In this document: one piece after another, positions 25,024 through 36,655 of the stretch
How positions within the stretch are numbered: position 1 is the stretch's first letter
How the letters are laid out: the number at the start of each line of letters is the position of its first letter
Source of the DNA: Pyxicephalus adspersus
Taxonomy: Eukaryota; Chordata; Amphibia; Anura; Pyxicephalidae
Direction of reading: 5' to 3'
Assembly: GCF_032062135.1 (NCBI RefSeq)
Contig: NC_092858.1
Span: forward strand, 162,915,730-162,979,729
DNA length: 64,000 nucleotides
Program-made: the position numbers and the translations under genes
The notes under the pieces: generated by a model
Seen by the model: only the letters and a program-made list of their open reading frames with translations
What the model was told of the DNA's origin: nothing
Database searches by the model: none

Positions 25024-25095
25024 ATTAGCCCTAATTTAATAAAGCTCTCCAAGGCTGGAAAGGATACACTTTCATCAGTGAAGTTTGGTGATGAA
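25024..25095. mobile_element. Foldback MITE family A, left-half fragment
   Basis: CCCTAATTTAATAAAGCTCT, CCAAGGCTGGAAAGGATACA and CTTTCATCAGTGAAG match the left half of the copy at 58849-58960. Confidence 0.65.
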
Positions 25096-27113
25096 CGTTT
25101 TCTATTCCAGACAACCTCTTATTGAGTTCCTAATGTACCCTCTGTTTGGAATTGGGTAGGCTATATTGTCTGGTATTGCCTCCATAAGCACTTGTCTTGT
25201 GTTTTAACTCCACCCCTGATGACATCAGTTTGGTGAAACGCGTAGGATGGAGCTAATCATGTGGATTACGGCTTTTGCTGGATTTTCTCAGTGCACACTG
25301 TTGTTTTTTAAGGAAGGCACACATGTCCATGGAAGCAGCGATTGTTGAGATAGCTCACTGGAACGTAAGTACAGCAGATCTGAATTAACTAAATGGATCA
25401 ATATTGTCCGGTGTTCCAAGAAAAGGAGCTATTACCTCTTTGTGTTCAAAGCACACCTTGACAGTTACTTTGTTTGAACAGTCCACCTAAGTCAGTGAGT
25501 ACATATTAGAAACGGATTACCGAGGTGTGAGAAAAATATATATTGTACTAAAGAATATATGTTAAAACACAATTTTTCATTTATTTGAGTTGTGGACTGT
25601 AAGCCTTATTGGCCTAGTTTTTAGATTGTTTTATTTTTACACCACTCTGAAGTATACTTGTTATATTGTGGGAGTAATTACACCCACCTTGGCTGCTTTT
25701 TTAGCATGATTGTACAATACTATCCAGCAAACTATACATACCTCCCTTTGGAATGTCATTTATTTGGTGTGCAACCACCTCTCTGCTTCCAGGACAAGAT
25801 AGAATGTGTTGGAGGCTGTATATGGGGACTGTTGGCATTTTTTACAGTTGGTCATTTGTAGCATGCAAGTACTTGTTTAGAATCCCTAGAGGAAGCGGCA
25901 GTGTAAATCAGGGCAGCAGAGAGAAACAATACTTTCTACTATAAGACAGGGATAAGGCAGGGGTATTTGGGAGTCTGGTATCCAAAGGGGGTTATTTTGA
26001 GTTTTGATGAGCCAGTAAAAAGTGCATTTTAACAGCACAGAGGAATCTAAAGTCCGATAACATCACTTTATGATTGATTTGTAAAACTGTCTGTACTACC
26101 AACTCATCAAAATGTCCCAAGCTTATTAGAAGATTTCCATGACCTAAAGCCTGGAAGAGTCCACAGAGTAATGAGTGTTATGTCTCCGTCCTCTCCATTA
26201 TATAAATCAAACTGACATTTATTTCATGATGAGAACACAACCTTCTGAGCTGAGATTTTATTCAGGTATAAATTTAGTTTAACCACCTGCTGACGAGGTG
26301 TAAATCACTGACACTGTTGTTTGGGTGAAATTAGCTAACTGAATGCTGCATTACAATATTGGCAACTTGAAAATGGAAGGTCTACCTACATTCTCTGTAC
26401 CCGCTTCCCCTCTCCAAATCATCCAATCTTTAAAGGTGAAAAACATACCTGAAAAGTAAAAAGGAAAAATTCCCCCCCCTTATTCTGCATCACTGGGGGA
26501 GGTGTCACTGTCCTTCTGGAGAATTTGTGGATGCAAGTTTGAATTATGTGTGAACTTATAATGGGGTATAATTAGGAAAAAGGTTTTGGGGTGTTGACTT
26601 GTTGAGGAGTTGAAGGGAATACCAATGTGGAGGTTAAGAAATGCGATAGTGGAAGCCTTAATGTGTAAGGTAAAGAATACATGACCATGAGCTTCCCATT
26701 TCAGAAGCAGGGCAATGACCTTGTCCTGAGGGACAATTCCAATGGCGTGAACAGCTTATATTTTATTTATTGGGAGTTTTAAGTGAACTAACACAAAGTC
26801 ACAGCTGATAAGTCTGAAAGCAGAGATAGTGTTGCTAACGGAACGATAGCAAGTGTGGATAGATGATGTTACAGCAGTTGGCCTTGGGGATAGGAGCACA
26901 GATCCCTGCAACGTGTTGGCTTTCTTTACTTTTAATAAATTACTGTTTTCGTGTACTAGTTTATCTCTCTTGATGTGTGCATTACCCATCTTGGAATATG
27001 GTAAATATATGTATGTGTTGGAGATTCAAATCCTATGCTCAAAAATGTTGGGCCACTGTCTAAAAAAGCAATAAAAACTAAGATCTGTAATTTATTAATT
27101 CACGTGAATTTGA
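25096..27113. other. Possible Penelope-like remnant around the motif, then unrecognised DNA
   Basis: The stretch 25140-25500 surrounds the hammerhead-like motif and may be what is left of a retroelement end. The rest to 27.1 kb shows no gene; the frames at 25658 and 25753 are short and unremarkable. Confidence 0.2.
25208..25252 (+). ncRNA. Hammerhead-ribozyme-like motif, Penelope type
   Basis: Core CTGATGA at 25216-25222 and GAAAC at 25235-25239. Upstream CTCCACCC (25208-25215) pairs with downstream GGATGGAG (25245-25252) with one C-A mismatch, forming stem I. ACGCGT at 25238-25243 is a palindrome, matching the loopless stem III of the minimal motifs in Penelope-like elements, which are thought to act as dimers. 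Predicted cleavage follows GTA at 25244. Stem II is weak (ATCA with TGGT, three-base loop, an extra C), so activity is doubtful. Confidence 0.5.
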
Positions 27114-27344
27114 TTTAAAGAGGACCTGTCATTTAAAAAATACCATTTTATTTCTGAGTCCCCGATAGCTGGCCTTGATTTTGCACCGCACCATCCTGGA
27201 TTTTTCCTTTATGCGGAGGAAGTACCAAGCACTGACATCTTCTTTCTTCTTCTGCCTACATCACCTGATCTCATACTGCGCAAGCGTGCATGGGACATGA
27301 GATAGGTATGAAGTTTGCAGGTTCTCCCCATGTTTGTGTGTGTA
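27114..27344 (+). repeat. Truncated repeat starting AAAGAGGACCTGTCATT
   Basis: AAAGAGGACCTGTCATTTAA resembles the end of the MITE at 49568 (AAAGTGACCCTGTCAG). It runs into the SINE at 27345. Assignment uncertain. Confidence 0.35.
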
Positions 27345-27566
27345 ATGAGCAGCACAGTGGCTCTGTGGTTCGCACTCTCTCTGACACTATCTGCATGGAG
27401 TTTGCAGATTCTTCTCGTGTTTGCGTGGGTTTTCTTCAGGTACTTCGGTTTCCTCCCACATTTCAAAACATGCAGTTAGAATAATTGACTTCCCCCAAAA
27501 ATTGACCTTAGACTGTGTTGAAGACTTTGTAAAGCGCTGCATAATATGTAGGCGCTATTATTATTA
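27345..27566 (+). repeat. tRNA-derived SINE, copy 1 (interrupted by a piggyBac-like MITE)
   Basis: AGCAGCACAGTGGCTCTGTG, then TCTGCATGGAGTTTGCAG, TTCGGTTTCCTCCCAC and ACCTTAGACTGTGTTGAAGA, ending TGTAGGCGCTATTATTATTA. The segment with the B box is deleted. The last bases form the TTAA at which the next element is inserted. Confidence 0.75.
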
Positions 27567-28148
27567 TTAACCTCACCAGCAGTAACTCCGGAGTACACAA
27601 AAGAAGCTGAAAGCGGTAACCCCGAGTCACACTTAGGGTAGGTAAACCTATGGAAAATAATAGTAAATAAAGCCCTTACCTGATCGGCTGGCGTCCTCCT
27701 TCCCGATCCCAGTCGTCTTGTATCCTCTGGTCGGCGTCTTCTGCATCCAATGAGTCACCAGGGGATTTCCCGGTGACGTTTCTACGTGCGGATGTTCCGT
27801 TTAGGGCGGGGCGGGAAATTTTAATTTATTTGTATTGCATTCAATACCAAATAGCTGTATTGAATGCAATACAGTGGATTTATATGTCTAAAAGCGGTAC
27901 ATTGTTTTTCATAGAAATTTATTTTACAGTAAATTATAATAGTATGAGTATGATATTTATTTTATATTTATTTTTATTTTTTAATCTATTTAATTTATTA
28001 TTTAGATATGATTTTTTGTTTCAAACATCATTATACTCATACTATTATATTATAGTGTAAAATAATTTTCCATGAAAAACCGTTGTACCGCTTATATGTA
28101 CCGCTTTTAGACATATAAATCCAGACAGAAATGAACCGGTCAGGTTAA
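27567..28148. mobile_element. piggyBac-like MITE (TTAA ends), copy 1
   Basis: Bounded by TTAA at 27567-27570 and 28145-28148. The left end CCTCACCAGCAGTAAC and right end GAACCGGTCAGG are degenerate forms of the family's CCTCCCTAGCGGTAAC. Inside are two nested inverted repeats: TTGCATTCAATAC with GTATTGAATGCAA, and TATAATAGTATGAGTAT with ATACTCATACTATTATA. Confidence 0.8.
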
Positions 28149-28235
28149 AAAAAATTAACCGTATTTATAAAGCGCCAATATATTACGCAGTGCTGTACAA
28201 TGAATAGGTATATAAATACTGGATAATATTAATAA
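28149..28235 (-). repeat. SINE 3' tail fragment
   Basis: TTTATAAAGCGCCAATATAT and ACGCAGTGCTGTACAATGAA are the reverse of the SINE tail GTACAGCGCTGCGTAATATG. Confidence 0.55.
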
Positions 28236-31200
28236 CAAATATACACAAGTAACATTCTGTAAGGTTCCTCCAGTTTGCAGAGAAACTGATAACAGGGGTG
28301 GTATCAAGATTGGGTAAAAAAAGGAGCATCTACCAAAGGCTTTGCAAGCAAAGATGGGCCGTGTCTCACCACTTTGTGCTGAATTATCTGTCAATTTAAA
28401 AACAATGTTTCTCAGTGCAAGATAGCAAAGAATTTAGGTCTGTCACCATCTTCAATTAATAACATTGTGCAAAAGGTTCAGGGAGACAGAAGAAAACTGT
28501 GAGTTAAGATTTTAGTTTTTATTGCATTCTTATAATGTGTTGTTTTTAGAAATGAAGTTTGTATATATTTTCTAATGTTGCACCCTCAGCACTCTATAAG
28601 TAACTGTACAGAACAAAAGATGACATGTCATCATTACATCATGTTTTCACGTGTTCTGTGTGTGATTTCCTCCAGTCAGCAGAACTCTTGCTGCTCCTTG
28701 TAATATTGTAAATCTTTGTCAACCAAGTGAAACATTTTTTTTAGCACTAAGCTTTGCAAAGCTAAAAAGATCCGAGTCCTACCACAAAAATGTGAGCAAT
28801 GCCAACCATGAGTATTCATAAATCACAGCTAGGAGCAGCTAAACATAACCGCGCTAAACACATGCAGTGCAATGTATTTATAACAAATACCGTGCAACTG
28901 TTTAATGTGCCCTTAATAGGAGTTTTTGAATTATGCAAGGACAAAAACAGCTGATTCAGTATGCTGGTTGTTAGCATCATTTTGCTGTATACACCGCTGC
29001 CAGGTCCCCTAAGACACCCTAACCGGGAATGTTTTCCAGTTCTCTCTTTGGACTCACAGAGGAGGAAGCCAATGTTATCTGAAGCTGTATCCATAATATA
29101 AGCATTATTGCATATCTAAAACCTTTTTGGGTGGGTTTTATCCAAAAAAACTAATAAGGTTTTGTCCTATAATAGCTAGAATAAAAATGTTAAAATCTTT
29201 CTATCATTCTTGTTCTCTCCATGCCTCTGGTATCTATCTATTTAATATTCTATGTCTATGTTTTTTCAATGGGAATGGTTGATTAATAGACCTCTATGTA
29301 TCATCAGTCCCACACACAAATTGACTAATCCTTTCCCCTCTCTCCCATTACTGGGGCCATTTCTGGTTGCTGGTTGTGCATGTTGTGCTTTTTAAGCAAA
29401 ATTTAGGGGATACTCACCAGACCCCTTTCCATTGCAGGTGTGACCATCTCCCTTCTTCTTCTCTTCCACATTCCAATCCTTGACCATGTTGACTAGCTGG
29501 GCCGGAGTGACGTTTCTCCCGCTTTCATTCAGTCGCGGCACCCATAGGGGAATCCGGGAGGATTGAATTGGACTGTCTCGTCCCTTGCAATAAATGACCT
29601 CTAATCAAGCTGACTATTGAATTAAAGGGTGAACTTTTCAACTCAAGGTTTTTCAGCAATTATCAGGTAATGAATAGGCACCAAAAATGTAATCTGATCA
29701 TATTTATTTTGATGAAATATTTTTTAAGCTTGATAGCCTTGTTGCTATTGCTTTTATTGCAGTAAGTTGTCCAGAGTTGTTATCACAGGCTTTGGTGTAA
29801 ATGAGTCCTATGGGGCATTTTAGAACCCATTCTCCCCTCCAAGTCATACAGGTTCACATCAAACTTGGATGAAATGTATGATATACATTGCCAATGTACA
29901 TTGGTATTCGTGCACCTTAACACACAAATATATATGTATTATACACATACGACATATTTGTGATGCACTCCTAAAAACTGTGCGTGTTACCATACTCTAT
30001 GCAAAAGTAGAAAAATGTTTTGGGTATACAAACACTTTAAATATATTCAAGCTTCAATTTCCTCCAAAAAATTATGCCCACTGACTTTTAATCCACTCTG
30101 AAATCTAGACTATAGCAAGGTAATTCATATTACGAAATGCCAGCAATCCGCGGAGATTAGAACCTATCAGTGCCTTCACCGAGGCTATTTTCGTTTGGTA
30201 ATACATTTGTCACCATCCACAAATATACGTATCTGACCTATCGCTGGAAATTCTGCTTGCTGGTATTCAGACAAAATGAACTAACTAGAATAGCAACTTT
30301 CATCCTAAAAATAAAGGGGCCTGCATTTAGAAAAGGGTAACCTTCTATTCCTGCTGGGAATTAGGGATTAATCTCCAAGCCTGCATGCATGATGCATTGA
30401 TTGACAGCTCGATTTATCAAGTGGGAGGATGGACTCATGTGTTACCGCTATTAATATCCAGTAAAGTCTGACCTCTGTTTTTCTGTGTACCCATCATGTC
30501 TTTTTTAGTGCATTGAAGAAAAAAAACTTCAGTCATGAAGCTAGTACTTATTCCTCAAAAGCTCACAGTTGGCCCCATGGGTGTTTAAGTACTCCAAGAG
30601 CTGCATCAGCATCATCCGCAGGAAGGCTGCACATTTAATGGATAGAAAAGAGTCAATTAGTCTTCCTGTTCTTCTAGGCCAACTCTCTGTGCCACACCTT
30701 CCTACCCTTAATCAACAGCCAAGCCTTGGTATGATACCAATTAGTTCATACATACAAGACATTTCAATATTGGGGACACTAATGTTGAAAGATATAGTTT
30801 GCCCACTGTGGTTGAATCAAATATGTGATGCCAAGTTGGTAGGGTATTTGGCATCAGCTTCCTTACCCTTGCCTGGATTACAGGGCCTGGATAGGGCCAT
30901 TAGTAATTGTGTTGCTGTAAAATTTCAGCTTTTTATTTGGGATCTGAGGAGATCTTACAAAATTAAGGACCAATACTTCTGAAGAGAGTATCGGAGGGAG
31001 AGAGCCAGGAGGCTGTATTTTTTGTTGTCATGCTGCAATACACTCATCCCCTGTTATTGAAAACCGTTATGGAAAACCCTGGAATTTTTTTTTAATGGGC
31101 AGAGCACCCTAAAATGCAGTCTGAAAATACCTCCCTGCAGAGAGTGAGTTTGAAGCTTTTCCCCTCACCACCTAGAATAAGAATAAGGACACCCCACTTT

Positions 31201-32585
31201 GCTAGCAGTTTGATTCTAGGTCTATAGACAAAGTATAGGGTATATAACCAAAAACCCCAAAATTTTAAATGTAATATATGTAATATAATGTATATATTGC
31301 CAGCCCGTTGCAGTGGTGACTATATTAGTTTTTTGGTTGTAGGCTCAATACATTCTATGCAAATGCAGAATATTGCATAGATTCTGATACAAACTTACAC
31401 TTCCTTAACAAACTGCTATAAAACCAAGACTAATATTTAGCCAAGCAAACAGAAACCCAGTTTCCTTGAAACTTCCTGTCCACGTAACCAAGATCTCAAT
31501 CTGCTTTTCCTAATTTTTTTATGTGGACTACACAATCCCACCAAGGCTTTCCTTACCAAATCTAAAATAAATGCCATACAATATGTCATGCAATAAATGT
31601 GCTATATAAATGCCATACAATCCAGAGGACTTTGGTCCTTTTCTTTTTTCTTATGCAAGCCTGGTTTTAGAGTAGAGCAAACTGGGCAGTTGCCAAGGTC
31701 TCCTTACTTATCCAGGAGACTGGGGGCTAGAGTTGGGGACCCCTGTGCCAGTGCCAGGGCAAGTTTTAGGTGGACAGCGGGGTGCAGGGATATATAAAAT
31801 GTTTGCATTTGGGGCCCCTAATCCTCATATTTGGTATAAAACTGTTCATGCTAGCATTTTTTATATGTCATTAAGTTGAGAAGTAAGGTAAGATGTTTGT
31901 AACCCCAACCAGGAGGGCAGACTAGAGTGACAATGCTTCTCCTCCATAGATATAGATATATAGATGGCAGGTTCACCAAAATAAAAAAAAGAAGATCTGT
32001 AAAAAAGGAAACTAATACAGCCACCACATCCAAGGACTAGTAAGCTGCAATATTTTATATTTTCGTTTTATTGGTTTATATCATTTTACCACACCACCTG
32101 TTTTTTTCAGGATTCCAGTATTGTACTATCCTTCTATTCAAGAAACCAACCAGGTTTTTATCACAATCACTTACTTCCGAGTTCCCAGTTTTTAGCTTAT
32201 TGGGTGAGTATAAGTGGAAGGCTGCTGTCACTCTCTCTTCTTTGGAGCCCTCATCCATGTGGTACCTTCATAGTATCGTACCTTTACTAGAACGACTTAT
32301 CCAATCAAGTTAATCTGAAGTCAGCCAGAAGTTGAGTTTAAAAATTAATGATGAAATTGGAAACATAAAGCAGTGTGGCCCTAATGTGAATGTGTGCTTT
32401 GAAGTAGACAGAAGGGTATATAGGTCACCTCATTAAAGAAGGATTATCAAGATTATGAAAAAGCACTTAATAATTGCTTAGTAGAAAGATATATTTAGAA
32501 TGGCCCTTTGGATTAGCATATCTATAAAAAAATAGGGGATCAAAAGAATTAAAGTCTATTTTTTAATGAACATTCTAACTTCTGA

Positions 32586-32586
<1 letters not shown>
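28236..32586. other. No gene recognised; one unassigned 137-codon frame at 30569-30982
   Basis: Mostly unique AT-rich DNA. The + strand frame 30569-30982 is one of the longest in the window, but its product has no domain I recognise, no flanking splice pattern and no repeat signature. It could be chance or a fragment of an unknown element. A segment near 31640-31780 (GAGTAGAGCAAACTGGGCAG and onwards) may be another old repeat. Confidence 0.25.

Positions 32587-32647
<61 letters not shown>
32587..32647. repeat. (TCTA)15 tetranucleotide microsatellite
   Basis: About fifteen uninterrupted TCTA units over 61 bases. Long perfect arrays like this are usually length-variable between individuals. 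Confidence 0.97.
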
Positions 32648-33404
32648 TTTTTATTATGAAGTGGGTAGGGGGGATTGGTGGTTAAGGCGAAATGAAACAT
32701 ATCTACCTAATCACAGTTTATGTCCATCTGTCCCTGTTCTGTTGTGGGCACTGCCATATTCGTCTTATCTTCCGGATTTCCAGATCTTCAGCCATTGGAT
32801 AACATAATTCCAATGCATGTGCATTCAGCCCTGGAGGATGGAGGGCTACCCAGCATATCCTGGCATAGCAAGCTAAGCTGCATACCCATCATATAGCCAA
32901 CATATCTATAGCAGCTTACCTGTACTCAGATGTGGTAGCTGCATTATTTTCACCCATGTACTAAAGTGACCACAGTAACTCACTGTACCAACATCACAAT
33001 TAGTTTTGTGTTGTCAGCACTGCCTGCTGGACTACAGAATTTAGACTTCCCCCATCCCTCTCTGTGCCACGCTATATGCATGCATTCATTCTTAGCAAAG
33101 CAATGGTGCTGCTGGGACATTTGTCTTTGTTTTGGACAGGGTAGGGGAAAGCTTATAGTTACTATAGGTTTTTGCCATCTGTGTCACAAATAGGAGATCT
33201 GTCTTCACCTCCAGTCTGGTAGATCCAACAGAAAGTTGCTAGAGAAATCCCTTTTAAACCAGGCATTACAGACCCTGGCATTACTCTCCACCTCCATAGC
33301 TAAGCATTGATTGGTACTCTGTAATACATAAGTACTAATGCCAGGTTGTCATCTATGTGTTGGCACGAAATAAGGAAGCCCATTTTTTTCAAATGCACAG
33401 TCAA
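32648..33404. other. No gene or repeat recognised
   Basis: Unique-looking sequence; the 75-codon frame at 32966 has no recognisable feature. Confidence 0.3.
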
Positions 33405-33540
33405 TTTCACAGCACTACATAAAAAGCGCAAAAGTGCATGTACTTCCTTTTAATATTGATATAGCCCCAACATAATGCAGTGCTGTACAATAAATAGGGG
33501 TTGCAAATGACAAACAGATACAGACAGTGACACAGGAGGA
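33405..33540 (-). repeat. LINE/SINE 3' tail fragment (reverse of 17935-18174)
   Basis: ATTGATATAGCCCCAACATA, ATGCAGTGCTGTACAATAAA and AATGACAAACAGATACAGAC are the complement of the tail seen on the + strand near 18060-18140. Confidence 0.55.
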
Positions 33541-34954
33541 GGAGAGGACCCTGCTCAGATTTTTCCAGTAACCTTGGCACTGTAATGCCCAGTATATAGG
33601 GTACCATGTGAGTTGGAGTTCCTTTGATACAAGCATTACTGTGTAGTATCATGTGGTGTGGTACCGCATGCAGTAATGGACCCATTGTGAAACCAGGCTT
33701 ACCATAGTCCTGTCTGCTACAGCTATATGGGCTGACTACACAGAAAAATAAGTGACAAAATTCTTCCTGAAACTCAGTCCTTCAGACTTTGGGTCACTGA
33801 GGCTTTAATATGCAGCTGCAGTCACTGCTGATCTTGTGGAATTATTATATTTGTAAGAGACACTGTCAAATCTTTAGTGCCAGGGAAAACACTGGAGCCG
33901 GCTGTGGCATTTTGGGACTCAACCTAACCTCTGCCAGTACTGTAGACCTAATATCATTGCTGGGAACTCCCAATCGGCTGCAGCAAGCAGAGTATCTGTA
34001 AATATACCGCAGATGGTACAGATTGCTTGTCTTGGTTTAAAGTGGTGACAGGGTCTCTTTACTGCTCAAGTAAACCCGAAATTGAAGAAGACAAAAGCAA
34101 TCAGGTAAAAAGTGAATACAAACAGTGGTGAGCAGAATTTTGGTTTAATGAGCCACATGTGATTGTACACTACATTACTGTTATTTCTTTCCATGTCTGA
34201 ATGTATTGGGTGGGTTTATTAGATGTGATTATGTGACCTCCAAACAAGGATGAACAATAGGTGCCAGACTATATCCCCAGCATGATAGTGCAAACAATGG
34301 GGAAGATTTACTAAAAGAATACTGGCTAATCACCAAAATATCCCCTTGCCCAGGATTGTTCACTTTGCTTAGTAAATGAAATGAAATTTTGCTGACTTCA
34401 CCCATCCAATCACATGGAAGAAAACACTTTTTTTTTTTTTAATTCCCTGTGGTTGCTTAGTCTTTGCAAAGTGAACTATCGCCACATTCACTAGGAAAGG
34501 TTCCTTAGGTGGTAACTCGCTTTGGTGGGTGAATAGTCCAATTTCCATTAGCAAACTTCCCCGGATGTGTCTACATTAAGAGGCCAGACGTGTAGTCACA
34601 AAGTATGGGGTGAGCAATTGTCTGACCGCAATCTGTTAACAAGAAAAGAAAAGGCCCGAATGGTGAGAAATGAGTTACACCAAACAACATGATTGCTTTG
34701 GGAATTTGAATAGTTGTACTGTAATTAACAGGTTCTCTTTAAACTGGTCCCATTGACATCATTTGTATATTCCACCAAATTGCCTGTATTTTTTTGGCCT
34801 TAAGGTAAAGTGTTTTCCCAATAGCTGGTTGGCACTTCTCCTTTTTTTGATAACCTGCCTGCAATCTTTTGGCCATGTCACCTCTGGCTGACAGCCGCCC
34901 CAGACAGTTCTGCTGAGTACAAGCGACTATCTTTGCCAGCGAGCTGGAATAGGC
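33541..34954. other. No gene recognised
   Basis: Unique sequence upstream of the candidate promoter, with a poly(T) run near 34428-34440. AGTGGTGACAGGGTCTCTTT at 34042 resembles one end of the MITE at 49568. Confidence 0.25.
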
Positions 34955-35399
34955 TCAGACACTGATTGGGTCATGCTGAAAACATTCTTGCCCAGTGAAG
35001 TAAGTCTGTTTGTATTTTAAGTTCACTGGGACTAGTGAATTAAAAGCCTTGAACTCCCGCGGTTTGTCACTTTGTTTTGTAAGGAGCGTGACAGGCGGAT
35101 TTTTTTTCCCCTTTCCTCCAAAGCAATGACAACATACTGAACTCCACTGGAAGGAAAGTGGGCTAAGGGGAGAGGAAGGAGGGAGACCAAGTCCTTTTTG
35201 GATAAGCAGGGTCGTTAGGCGGTTGCAGGTAGTTGCATGCTGTGCTGACAGCTGTCCCGGCCATTCAGTTGCTGTCAGAGTGGCTATGCAGCAGGTGCAA
35301 GCTTTGCTGCCATTGAATTTTTTCTCCACAAAGACAAGAAGCAGCCAAGGAAGTGGCTGACCTGGGATTATTGGAGCCCGACACTCTCAGCTGAGTGAG
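34955..35399 (+). promoter_or_regulatory. map3k7cl: Candidate map3k7cl promoter and untranslated first exon (donor at 35399/35400)
   Basis: This block lacks recognisable repeats and is more GC-rich than its surroundings. It ends in CTCAGCTGAGTGAG|GTAAGG, an excellent donor, on the same strand as map3k7cl and 6.3 kb before the acceptor at 41698. It holds purine-rich stretches (AGGAAGGAGGGAGA near 35176), several CTGTCA/TGACAG motifs and E-box-like CAGCTG, but no obvious TATA box. No open frame continues across the donor in a meaningful way, so any exon here is untranslated. The exon's 5' end cannot be set from sequence alone. Assignment is an inference from splice signal, strand and position. 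Confidence 0.4.
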
Positions 35400-36412
35400 G
35401 TAAGGCAACAGGTGTGAACGTTGGACTGGCCGCAGGATGAATCTGTAACATCACTTAATCTGTGTTGTGATACAGAATTTGCACATAAGCAGATGGCACC
35501 CATGCCGCCAGTTGTTGTATGGGTGTGACGGCCTTGTGTGGCCCGTCGGCTCAGCAAACATATGGTTTTTATGACTTGTCTAGAAGGTGGAAAAACATAA
35601 GCCTAGTCTAACCCTTTTTTCGCAGTCAGTGGTATCTGCAAAGGAGCACAATGTGTTTCACTGCAAAATGATGGCAAACTTGCCAAGCTAAGTGAAAATG
35701 ACTTTAAAACAATGCTATTTTCTCAATTGTGAGGCTGTTTTTGGATGTGTTTCGTTTTTTAAGATAGAGCTTTTTTTTGATTGGTTTCTTTTTATTATTT
35801 GTGTGCTATCGCTTTTAGATTCTTATTTTACTTTTTTTTTTGCTTTCTTCTATTATTGAGGGTAATGGGGGCTGTTAGTTTAAAGAGTAATTGTATTGTA
35901 ACGTTTAGAAGCCATAGAACGCCCATTGGACCCAACTTTCCCTATAGATTACAGTGCATTTTGCCTAAATGGGGACAGGGTTCCTGAACTCTACTGATAT
36001 TCATTAAATTTTAGGGGAAATGTAATTTTTAGTTTTGCCCATCTCCATTTATGAGAGGTTTAGGGATTTTGATGTTTTAGTAAGTAACCTGATGCAGATT
36101 TGTTTAAGTAGATTTTTACTATTTAAAGCATATGGAAGACAAAGACAAAGCAAAGAAAACTCATTTATACATTAAGGGTCAGTGGGGAAACACTAATGGG
36201 GGTACGTTGTGAATATTTAGATTTACAAAGAGGTATTTGGTATAAATACACTGAGAAATACTTAGCTAGACAGGATACAGGAACATATTCCATACCAACT
36301 GACAAGGATGACAATTGTACAATGGAAAGTATCAATAAAAATGATTATCTTATGGGGAAGTTACACTTTAATTTATTTTATTACAAATGATATACCTTAG
36401 TGATTGTTCCAA
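35400..36412. other. Probable start of map3k7cl 5' intron; no other feature
   Basis: If 35399 is a donor, everything to 41698 is intron. No exon or repeat recognised here. Confidence 0.3.
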
Positions 36413-36655
36413 GCAGTTCTTCACAGTCAGAGTTCCTCCAGGGGTTGCTAGGGGTTCCTTGAGCAATGGGCAATTTGTGCATCCCAGGTCAGTTACCTCT
36501 GATTACAATGATCTACCTGTAAGGGTGACATTCTTCCTACTGACCACCATGCTAATGTACTGTGATCTGTGGATATAATAATTATTGTCAGGGATTCCCT
36601 AAGACCTAAAAATTTTTTTAAAGGTCCCCCCATGTTAAAAAGACCATGAAAGGCT
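36413..36655 (+). mobile_element. hAT-like MITE family C, copy 3
   Basis: GAGTTCCTCCAGGGGTTGCT, CCTTGAGCAATGGGCAATTT, GGGTGACATTCTTCC and CCCCCCATGTTAAAAAGACC keep the family order. The outer ends are degraded. Confidence 0.75.

Noticed and set aside
32587..32647. CRISPR-like array
   Set aside because: Short perfect tetranucleotide repeat without spacers, in eukaryotic DNA.
1..34954. Exons of CCT8 or another neighbour expected beside MAP3K7CL
   Set aside because: I looked for recognisable CCT8-like protein blocks in the open frames and found none; the region appears intergenic or intronic.
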